DNA from: an uncultured Carnobacterium sp.
Lineage (GTDB): Bacteria; Bacillota; Bacilli; Lactobacillales; Aerococcaceae
Direction: 5' to 3'
Assembly (NCBI GenBank): GCA_905371865.1
Contig: CAJPNA010000114.1
Location: 1 to 5,266 of the forward strand
Length of the DNA stretch: 5,266 nt
Under the pieces are notes generated by a model. That model searched no databases. It saw only the letters and a program-made list of their open reading frames with translations, and was not told the origin of the DNA. Both the position numbers and the translations under genes were made by a program. Within the stretch, counting starts at the first letter, position 1. Every line of letters begins with the position of its first letter. Below are positions 1-5,266 of the stretch, in pieces.

Positions 1-1
1 A

Positions 2-655
2 TATTTAATTGAGTTTTTAGAAAAAGAAAATACCCCTATTATTAAGAAGAAAAAGCACAAGTACCTAGCTTATCGTGGATTGGAACAGGCATATACTTAT
101 ATATTGATTGATGGGATAGCAAAGACTAGTATCATTATGAAAAATGGTCGTGAATTTAATTTAGAATACGTAACTCCTGTAGATATTGTGTCTCTTGTTC
201 GTGATGAAGTATCTAATTACACTTCCGCACCATTTAATGTCCGAATTGAAAGTGACGAGGCAACGTTTTATTGTATTCCACGAATTAAGTTCTGGGAATA
301 TGTAAAGGCAGATAAACATTTACAAGATTATATTCGGGAATACTATCGGAATAAACTGTCTGAAACGATTGAAACATTACAATATATGACAATGAATGGG
401 AAAAAAGGAGCAGTCTGCTCTTTCCTATATAAATTAATGAATCAATTTGGTGTTGAAATAGACGGTGGAGTTCTTATTGATTTTAATGTCACTAACGAAG
501 ATATCGCTGGTTTTTGCGGAATATCTACACGTAATAGTGTGAACCGTATTATTCATGACTTAAAAGAAGAAGGTATCGTAGCAATTTACAATCAGAAATT
601 ATTGATTTTAGATAAACTCTACTTAGAGGAATTTACAAGCAGAGAGAATTTTTAA
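2..655 (+). CDS. Crp/Fnr-family transcriptional regulator, PrfA-like (5' partial)
   Basis: This is a DNA-binding regulator of the Crp/Fnr superfamily, cytoplasmic and presumably dimeric. The frame is open to the left edge, so the gene begins outside the window. The TTG at 80 has no RBS and sits inside conserved sequence, so it is not the start. About 217 residues are visible. The first half is a cNMP-binding-type beta barrel, including YILIDGIAKTSIIMKNGRE, which matches the PrfA segment FLYDGITKLTSISENGT. A long dimerisation helix follows (about 300-400), then MTMNGKKGAVCSFLY, which resembles PrfA FSINGKLGSICGQLL. The C-terminal helix-turn-helix lies near 491-580 (NEDIAGFCGISTRNSVNRII, then HDLKEEGIV) with the family's R-x-x-V-x-R pattern. 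There is no Fnr-like N-terminal cysteine cluster in the visible part. From remembered sequence PrfA is about 237 residues, so perhaps 10-20 are missing. Similarity to PrfA is by eye. Its ligand and targets are unknown, and virulence control should not be assumed. Confidence 0.85.
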   Translation, partial: YLIEFLEKENTPIIKKKKHKYLAYRGLEQAYTYILIDGIAKTSIIMKNGREFNLEYVTPVDIVSLVRDEVSNYTSAPFNVRIESDEATFYCIPRIKFWEYVKADKHLQDYIREYYRNKLSETIETLQYMTMNGKKGAVCSFLYKLMNQFGVEIDGGVLIDFNVTNEDIAGFCGISTRNSVNRIIHDLKEEGIVAIYNQKLLILDKLYLEEFTSRENF

Positions 656-721
656 ATCAATAGGAAGAAAATCGACGTTAGAAGAAGAACAATTTTTGGA
701 AAAACATAAAGGATTTTAAAG

Positions 722-763
722 AAAACACAAAAAGAAAAGGGTTCATTTCTTTTTGTGTTTTTT
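722..763 (+). terminator. Intrinsic terminator after the PrfA-like gene
   Basis: A perfect 16-bp inverted repeat pairs 722-737 (AAAACACAAAAAGAAA) with 746-761 (TTTCTTTTTGTGTTTT) across an 8-nt loop. A T-run follows (758-763, then CTT). The stem is AT-rich and so weaker than usual, but its length and the U-tract fit a Rho-independent terminator about 65 bp after the regulator's stop codon. The arms are A-rich on one side and T-rich on the other, so it could also work on the minus strand, although no minus-strand gene is evident next to it. Confidence 0.75.
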
Positions 764-956
764 CTTGTTAAAAGATGGAAGGGCATCCATTATTGATGTG
801 GATACATTAATATTTTCTTCTCGAACAGCAAGCGAATATGAGATTAAAAAAAACTGCAATTTTGTAATAAAAGATTAATCAGATTACCATTGTTTTTCCT
901 TTATTTTTTCGGTAACATGAGTAAGCAGATTTGAGAGATTTAGGAGATATAAAAAC
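764..956 (+). other. AT-rich intergenic region upstream of the carboxypeptidase gene
   Basis: With the terminator, about 300 bp separate two co-oriented genes. I see no convincing gene here. Short open frames exist on both strands (+ to the stop at 876-878; - from about 875 down to about 745), but neither has an ATG with an RBS. The pentamer AGATT recurs at 841, 872, 881, 927 and 936, with AGATA at 945. Several copies are exactly 9 nt apart. This could be a regulatory direct repeat or just low-complexity AT-rich sequence. The region must hold the promoter and 5' UTR of the next gene. Confidence 0.5.
862..918 (+). promoter_or_regulatory. Weak candidate promoters for the carboxypeptidase gene
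   Basis: Two sigma-A-like pairs with 17-nt spacers can be drawn: TTGTAA (862-867) with TACCAT (885-890), and TTGTTT (890-895) with TAACAT (913-918). Each matches only about three to four of six positions per box, so neither is persuasive alone. They are listed because the upstream terminator implies a promoter in this interval. Confidence 0.25.
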
Positions 957-2354
957 ATGAAAGGTCCTCGTAAATGGATGAAAAAATTCGTGTGTGCCCT
1001 TAGCGTTTTTACTATGAGCGCTGCGAGTTTTACGCCAGTTATTTATGCGCAAGATGCCACAAAAGAAAAAGAAGAAACAGCTACGATTCAAGATGTACAA
1101 AGCTACATTGCAATCGAGCAAACGAGCGGAAAAATTTTGATGCAAAACAATCAAGATGAAGTTCGTGGAATTGCTTCAATGAGTAAAATGATTTCACAAT
1201 ATTTAATTTTAGAAGCAATTAAAAAAGGAGAAATAACCTGGGAAACAAAAATTCCCATTAGTGCCAGAGCAAATCAATTAAGTGCCAATTATAATTTATC
1301 CAATGTGCCACTATGGCCAAATGAAAAATATACGATCAAAGAACTTTTTGATGCTATCTCGATTTATTCAGCCAATGCAGCCACTCTTGCTATCGCTGAA
1401 TATATAGGTGGTTCCGAGGCGAATTGGATTGAACGCATGGAGGCAAAACTAAATCAATGGGGCATTAAAGATGCAACGATTATTAATGTAACAGGATTAC
1501 CGAATAAATATGGCGGAAGCGAAAAAAATCCAGCCTTTGGAGACGAAGATGAAAATAGTATGTCCGCCCGTTCTGTTGCGATTATTGCTAAAAATTTAGT
1601 GAACGATTTTCCTGAGATTTTGAAGGTATCGTCGATTCCAACTCAAACTTTCCGTCCAAATGGATTAGGAACAACTAAAATGGATAACTTCAATTACTTA
1701 CTTCCAGGTCTCTTGTTTGAGTATGAAGGGGTAACAGGATTGAAGACTGGAACGAGTGAATCTAGTGGAGCATCGATTACTACAACAGCAACAAGAAATG
1801 GCTTTTCTGTAATCGTGGTGAGCATGGGTTCTAAAGAGCCACTAAATCGATTCAAAGTCACAAGACATCTTCTAGATGAATTGTTTAAAAAATACGAAGG
1901 TCTCATTGTGGGTTCTCCTGCAAAATCCGTGCAAAATTTAGCGCCGATTCCTTTGGAAGGTGGAACGGAAGAAACACTTAGTGTAGACTATGGAAAAACT
2001 TTTGTTGCAGCAGTCCCAAAAGGGACCGCTCTTAGCCAAATTAAAATAGGATTTACTCCGTTAGATGAATTGAAAACAGAAGATGGAAAATTAAAAGCAC
2101 CTGTTCAAGCAGGACAAACGGTTGGGACATTGACCTTTGAAATGCCAGGTGAAAATCTAGGATATGTGGATGGCAAGAATCACGGAACGGTAGAAGCATT
2201 AGCCGCTTACGACGTGGAGCAATCAAATATTGTCACAGAAAGCGTCCGTGGAGCAAAAGTTTTTGTTGGACAAGTTGTTCAACAAATTCAAAACTTCTTT
2301 GGAAATGTATGGAGTGAAATCCAAAATGTATTTACCCCCACAGCTTCTAAATAA
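957..2354 (+). CDS. dacA: D-alanyl-D-alanine carboxypeptidase (PBP5/DacA type, peptidase family S11)
   Basis: This is a secreted serine DD-carboxypeptidase that removes the terminal D-Ala from peptidoglycan pentapeptide stems and so limits cross-linking. It has 465 residues. The ATG at 957 is chosen because AGGAG (942-946) sits 10 nt upstream; the in-frame ATG at 978 has no RBS. Residues 1-31 form a signal peptide: basic start, hydrophobic core, and VIYA before Gln32. The penicillin-binding motifs are in order: S74-M-S-K77 (catalytic serine and lysine, in GIASMSKM), S138-A-N140 (in IYSANAATLA) and K263-T-G265 (in VTGLKTGTSESSG). Residues about 318-420 fit the PBP5 C-terminal beta domain. The tail, about 432-460 (GAKVFVGQVVQQIQNFFGN and on), looks like the amphipathic helix that anchors these enzymes to the outer membrane face. 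It is intact and close to family length. No obvious terminator follows, so some transcripts may continue into the serS leader. The dacA symbol rests on family and the serS neighbour. Confidence 0.95.
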   Translation: MKGPRKWMKKFVCALSVFTMSAASFTPVIYAQDATKEKEETATIQDVQSYIAIEQTSGKILMQNNQDEVRGIASMSKMISQYLILEAIKKGEITWETKIPISARANQLSANYNLSNVPLWPNEKYTIKELFDAISIYSANAATLAIAEYIGGSEANWIERMEAKLNQWGIKDATIINVTGLPNKYGGSEKNPAFGDEDENSMSARSVAIIAKNLVNDFPEILKVSSIPTQTFRPNGLGTTKMDNFNYLLPGLLFEYEGVTGLKTGTSESSGASITTTATRNGFSVIVVSMGSKEPLNRFKVTRHLLDELFKKYEGLIVGSPAKSVQNLAPIPLEGGTEETLSVDYGKTFVAAVPKGTALSQIKIGFTPLDELKTEDGKLKAPVQAGQTVGTLTFEMPGENLGYVDGKNHGTVEALAAYDVEQSNIVTESVRGAKVFVGQVVQQIQNFFGNVWSEIQNVFTPTASK

Positions 2355-2370
2355 AAATACAGTAAAAGGC

Positions 2371-2399
2371 TTGCACTTTTTGCTTAGGGCGTGTACAAT
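2371..2399 (+). promoter_or_regulatory. Probable sigma-A promoter of the serS T-box transcript
   Basis: TTGCAC (2371-2376) and TACAAT (2394-2399) are separated by 17 nt. The -10 matches five of six consensus positions; the -35 keeps only the TTG. The predicted start near 2406 falls just before the first T-box stem, which is where a leader transcript should begin. Confidence 0.65.
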
Positions 2400-2405
2400 C
2401 TTAGA

Positions 2406-2653
2406 CAAATGATACAGTATGAATAGTACCTGCAATCCTTTAGTAGAGAGTTAGTGGTTGGTGAAAACTAGCAAAGAGAGACCAGCGAATCCACATACAG
2501 TGCGAGAGCGAAAACATTGATTAAGCTATCCGGAGAAAACCGTTATCTCACAAATGAGCGCAATGGCAACATTGAAACCGGGTGGTACCGCGAAGACAAT
2601 TACTCTACTTCGTCCCTAAGACTAGAAATAGTCGGGGGCGGAGTATTTTTTTA
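2406..2653 (+). ncRNA. Serine-specific T-box riboswitch (leader of serS)
   Basis: This cis-acting leader reads the charging state of tRNA-Ser. When uncharged tRNA pairs with the specifier and the T-box bulge, an antiterminator forms and serS is transcribed. Stem I closes with GTATG (2417-2421) against CATAC (2494-2498). The specifier loop shows the expected AGTA on its 5' side (2425-2428) and GAA (2487-2489) followed by UCC (2490-2492, a serine codon) and a purine at 2493. The upper stem I carries AGAGAG (2445-2450) and GGTTGGTGAAAAC, typical of the distal loops. The T-box core GGTGGTACCGCG is at 2581-2592, and its TGGT can pair with the tRNA acceptor end. The TCCC at 2613-2616 can pair either with GGG upstream of the bulge (antiterminator) or within the terminator. 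The specifier and the downstream gene agree on serine. The ends of the element are estimates. Confidence 0.95.
2601..2652 (+). terminator. T-box regulated terminator hairpin
   Basis: The hairpin has three stacked segments: TACTC 2601-2605 with GAGTA 2641-2645; CGTCCC 2611-2616 with GGGGCG 2635-2640 (one G-U pair); and GACTA 2620-2624 with TAGTC 2629-2633 around a GAAA loop. A run of seven T follows (2646-2652). It shares TCCC with the antiterminator, so the two folds exclude each other. It lies 24 nt before the serS start codon. Confidence 0.9.
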
Positions 2654-2676
2654 TACAGAAAATGGAGGGAAAACAT

Positions 2677-3954
2677 ATGTTAGATATGAAACGCATTCGT
2701 GAGAATTTTGAAGAAGTAGCAACAGCTTTAGAGAACCGCGGTGTCGACCGTGCAACAGTAGAAGAGTTACGCAACTTGGATGAAGAACGTCGCGTACTCA
2801 TCACGAAAACAGAACAATTAAAACAATACCGTAATACAGTGACGGAAGAGATTTCTCTTCTTAAACGAAATAAGGAAGATGCTAGTGCTAAAATCGCTGA
2901 AATGAAACAAGTCGGTGAAGACATCAAAGAAACCGATGCCGAGTTAGCCGAAGTCGAAGAAAAGGTCGAATATATCGCATCTCGCTTACCAAACACTGCA
3001 GCGGAAGGCGTACCAGTAGGGGCAGATGAAACAGAAAACGTAGAAGTTCGCCGTGAAGGGACTCCTCGGGTATTCGATTTCGAACCAAAACCTCACTGGG
3101 AAGTAGCAGAAGCGTTAGACATCTTAGACTTCGAACGTGGAGCTAAAGTATCAGGAAGCCGTTTCTTATACTACAAAGGCCTTGGAGCTCGCTTAGAACG
3201 TGCGATTTACAACTACATGCTTGATTTACACGTTGAAAAACATGGGTATACTGAAATGATCACACCATACATGGTAAATGAACAATCAATGTACGGAACT
3301 GGTCAATTCCCTAAATTCAAAGAAGATGTGTTCCAATTAACAGACGAACGCAACTTAACATTAATCCCAACAGCAGAAGTGCCACTTACAAACTACTACG
3401 CAAACGAAATCTTAGACGAAGCGCAATTACCAATCTACTTCACAGCGCTTAGCCCATCTTTCCGTTCAGAAGCAGGTAGTGCGGGTCGTGACACTCGAGG
3501 ATTAATCCGACTTCACCAATTTAATAAAGTAGAAATGGTGAAATTCGCAAAACCAGAAGATTCATTCGATGAACTAGAAAAAATGACAGACAACGCAGAA
3601 GATGTACTTCGTGGATTAGGATTACCATTCCGTACGATTGTCTTATGTACAGGAGACATGGGATTCTCAGCAGCGAAAACATACGATGTAGAAGTGTGGA
3701 TTCCAGCGCAAGATACGTACCGTGAAATCAGTTCTTGCTCAAACTGTGTGGACTTTCAAGCGCGTCGTGCGAAAATTCGTTTCCGTCGTGAAGATAGTGG
3801 CAAGATTGAATTAGTGCATACATTAAACGGTTCAGGGCTTGCAGTTGGACGTACAGTTGCTGCCATCCTTGAAAACTATCAAAATGAAGACGGTAGTGTG
3901 ACGATTCCAGAAGTGCTTGTACCATACATGGGTGGCGTTACAAAAATTGGATAA
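2677..3954 (+). CDS. serS: Seryl-tRNA synthetase
   Basis: This cytoplasmic class II synthetase charges tRNA-Ser (and the selenocysteine tRNA where one exists) with serine using ATP. It has 425 residues, the usual bacterial length. The ATG at 2677 (MLDMKRIRENFEEV) is chosen over the in-frame ATG at 2662 because GGAGGG (2664-2669) lies 7 nt before it and overlaps the other candidate. Residues about 1-105 form the tRNA-binding antiparallel coiled-coil arm, rich in Glu, Lys, Leu and Arg. The catalytic core follows: motif 1 around HGYTEMITPYMV (Pro197), the serine-binding T232-A-E234, motif 2 from Phe262 (FRSEAGSAGRDTRGL, then HQFNKVE), and motif 3 G387-L-A-V-G-R392 with the invariant arginine. 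No motif is missing. Codon choice favours AAC, TAC, TTC, CGT and GAA, as expected of a highly expressed gene and unlike the more AT-rich neighbours. Expression is controlled by the serine T-box just upstream. Confidence 0.98.
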   Translation: MLDMKRIRENFEEVATALENRGVDRATVEELRNLDEERRVLITKTEQLKQYRNTVTEEISLLKRNKEDASAKIAEMKQVGEDIKETDAELAEVEEKVEYIASRLPNTAAEGVPVGADETENVEVRREGTPRVFDFEPKPHWEVAEALDILDFERGAKVSGSRFLYYKGLGARLERAIYNYMLDLHVEKHGYTEMITPYMVNEQSMYGTGQFPKFKEDVFQLTDERNLTLIPTAEVPLTNYYANEILDEAQLPIYFTALSPSFRSEAGSAGRDTRGLIRLHQFNKVEMVKFAKPEDSFDELEKMTDNAEDVLRGLGLPFRTIVLCTGDMGFSAAKTYDVEVWIPAQDTYREISSCSNCVDFQARRAKIRFRREDSGKIELVHTLNGSGLAVGRTVAAILENYQNEDGSVTIPEVLVPYMGGVTKIG

Positions 3955-3975
3955 TCAACTCTCTATGAAATAGAA

Positions 3976-4014
3976 AAGAGCCGCTGTGGGAATCCCACAG
4001 CGGCTCTTGTTTTT
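3976..4014 (+). terminator. Probable bidirectional terminator between serS and the convergent GDPD gene
   Basis: A perfect 15-bp stem pairs AAGAGCCGCTGTGGG (3976-3990) with CCCACAGCGGCTCTT (3994-4008) around a 3-nt AAT loop. On the plus strand GTTTTT follows (4009-4014). On the minus strand the stem is followed by TT then CTATTTC, a shorter U-rich stretch. It fills the 65-bp gap between the serS stop and the GDPD stop, so it probably ends both transcripts, more strongly for serS. Confidence 0.9.
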
Positions 4015-4019
4015 GTCAT

Positions 4020-5266
4020 TTACTTACTAAACACTAAAGTAATTCCGAGTGCTCGTAAAAACTGATCCATCAAGGTATTGTTCTTTTTATAATCTTCTTG
4101 GAAATCTTTCACTAGTTGAACTTCGTCGGTAATAATCCCATTCACAGGACTGTTCAAGTATTTTTGAATGCCGTCGTCATTATTGATGGTCCAAACATAC
4201 ACTTCATGTCCTTGTTGTTGAGCGTTAAGAACGAGTAAGTCTTGATAAGAAAAGTCTTCTATGACGAAGAAATCCACTTTAGGATTTCCAAATCCTCCGA
4301 ATTGGAAGGGAATGACATAACCCGTATTAATTTCTGGAGCTTTTTCTTCCATTTCTTCCATAACTTTTAAATCAAGAGACATGACTTTGTTAGAAGAATC
4401 GATGCCTAACTCTTTATATTTTTGGATAAAGAGGTCTACATAATTTTCTGGTTCTCTACCATGGGGCTTTAATTCAATGATGAGTGGAATGTTCAAATCT
4501 TTAGCTTCTCGATAAAATTCCTCGAAGGTTGGGATATGGCTAGCAAATTCCGACTGATAAATCGGTAATCCCCTTATTTCATCCAAGGTCATATCTTGAA
4601 CCCGTTTATTCAGACGAGCGAGTCGTTTTAGATTGTAATCATGCATCACTACGAATTGATGATCTTTGGTAAGGAGGATATCCATTTCTACCATTGTAGC
4701 TCCTGCCTCTTTTGCAGCTTTAATTCCTTCAAGGGAATTTTCGACCGCCTTTGAAGTATATCCACGATGGCCGATAATCGCTTGGTCAGGCATTGCGTCT
4801 TTGGCATAGGTTGATAGCGTTGTGGAGGCCGCATTTCCAATCACAAAAATGAGAGCAACGGCTGTGACGATTTTTCTCTTATGCTTCACTTCAGGAAGAT
4901 GTTGGTATAAATGAAGGGAAACTAGTTTTCGTTCGTGAATCACTTTTGTCATGACGATAAATGTAGCCATTTTCGTATAAATGATAATGAACTCTTGAAT
5001 GAGTTTGGCGATGGTAAGGACACTACTCAGTAGAAAAACATTATCTCCTTCAGGGTTGATAAGGGATACCAAAGCAACGCTCAAAAAGGAAATAGCCACA
5101 ACAAAGATGAATAAAACAGCCTCGACGACACCAACGATAAAGAGGAGTCTCCACGTATTCCCTTTTGTAATATTCCAACTTTGTAGAATATTTTTCGAAA
5201 AAGGTTGATCTGTTAAAATTTGCAAAGGAATTGCAAGAGAACTTCTAGCGTGCAAATAGAGGAGCA
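4020..5266 (-). CDS. Membrane-anchored glycerophosphodiester phosphodiesterase (N-terminus outside window)
   Basis: This enzyme hydrolyses glycerophosphodiesters, or related polyglycerol-phosphate material, to glycerol-3-phosphate and an alcohol. The frame is open to the right edge and the TTG at 5255 lacks an RBS, so the gene starts beyond the window. Numbering visible residues from that TTG, hydrophobic spans at about 36-66, 73-103 and 128-146 are the last membrane segments of a polytopic N-terminal domain, as in the Firmicutes GDPD membrane-domain family. The GDPD barrel follows: H163-R164-G, E172-N173, E190-M-D192, H205-D206, IIELKPHG with Glu261 and Lys263, and a C-terminal VYVWTINND and GIITDEV. 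All expected catalytic and metal-binding residues are present. After the last membrane segment the catalytic domain is probably on the outer face, suggesting a role with membrane lipid or teichoic acid glycerophosphate; this is inference. Family members with this layout are often near 600 residues, so perhaps a third is missing. It converges on serS. Confidence 0.93.
   Translation of the reverse strand, partial: LLYLHARSSLAIPLQILTDQPFSKNILQSWNITKGNTWRLLFIVGVVEAVLFIFVVAISFLSVALVSLINPEGDNVFLLSSVLTIAKLIQEFIIIYTKMATFIVMTKVIHERKLVSLHLYQHLPEVKHKRKIVTAVALIFVIGNAASTTLSTYAKDAMPDQAIIGHRGYTSKAVENSLEGIKAAKEAGATMVEMDILLTKDHQFVVMHDYNLKRLARLNKRVQDMTLDEIRGLPIYQSEFASHIPTFEEFYREAKDLNIPLIIELKPHGREPENYVDLFIQKYKELGIDSSNKVMSLDLKVMEEMEEKAPEINTGYVIPFQFGGFGNPKVDFFVIEDFSYQDLLVLNAQQQGHEVYVWTINNDDGIQKYLNSPVNGIITDEVQLVKDFQEDYKKNNTLMDQFLRALGITLVFSK

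Noticed and set aside
80..82. TTG as the start of the PrfA-like gene
   Set aside because: The frame stays open to position 2 and the upstream residues align with the PrfA N-terminal region, so this is an internal leucine codon.
766..771. Possible PrfA-box half site (TGTTAA-like) after the first terminator
   Set aside because: Only one half is present; no TTAACA partner lies at the right distance.
879..1154. Minus-strand 91-residue open frame over the dacA start
   Set aside because: It overlaps the signal peptide region of a secure gene, has no RBS, and its composition (long Phe run) reflects the complement of AT-rich DNA.
2230..2412. Overlapping open frames on both strands at the dacA 3' end
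   Set aside because: They are out-of-phase shadows of the DacA anchor-helix codons and the serS promoter region, without RBS or protein similarity.
2517..2702. Plus-strand 61-residue open frame inside the leader
   Set aside because: It lies across the T-box core and terminator, whose RNA structure explains the sequence.
2622..2996. Minus-strand 124-residue open frame
   Set aside because: It is Ser/Arg-rich antisense of the serS coiled-coil region and T-box terminator, with no family resemblance.
4999..5208. Plus-strand 69-residue open frame
   Set aside because: It is antisense to the membrane segments of the GDPD gene and has no initiation signal.

Overview
The window looks like a chromosomal segment of a low-GC Gram-positive bacterium (Bacillota, probably Lactobacillales). 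The support is AT-rich DNA, strong AGGAGG-like ribosome binding sites, a T-box leader on an aminoacyl-tRNA synthetase gene, a secreted D-Ala-D-Ala carboxypeptidase with a C-terminal anchor helix, and a membrane-anchored glycerophosphodiesterase of the Firmicutes type. A Carnobacteriaceae-like host (Carnobacterium/Granulicatella group) is my guess from overall character; the sequence does not prove it.

Layout from left to right. (1) Positions 2-655 (+) hold the 3' part of a Crp/Fnr-family regulator resembling Listeria PrfA. Its start lies outside the window, and an AT-rich intrinsic terminator follows (722-763). (2) Positions 764-956 are AT-rich and non-coding, with weak promoter candidates and short AGATT repeats leading to the RBS of the next gene. 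(3) Positions 957-2354 (+) hold a complete family S11 D-alanyl-D-alanine carboxypeptidase (DacA/PBP5 type) with a signal peptide. (4) Positions 2371-2653 hold a promoter and a serine T-box riboswitch (specifier UCC, T-box GGTGGTACCGCG, intrinsic terminator). (5) Positions 2677-3954 (+) hold a complete serS. (6) Positions 3976-4014 hold a perfect 15-bp hairpin between convergent genes, probably a terminator for both. (7) Positions 4020-5266 (-) hold the C-terminal part of a membrane-anchored glycerophosphodiester phosphodiesterase, whose start lies beyond the right edge.

The genes are mostly independent units. serS is controlled by uncharged tRNA-Ser through its leader, the carboxypeptidase and the GDPD act at the cell envelope, and the regulator's targets cannot be read here. 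The dacA-serS order recalls Bacillus subtilis dacA-pdxS-pdxT-serS with the pyridoxal genes absent. I see no mobile element, CRISPR array, tRNA or rRNA, and no convincing undescribed system. The items most worth a second look are the PrfA-like regulator, the T-box, and the odd open frames around the first terminator.
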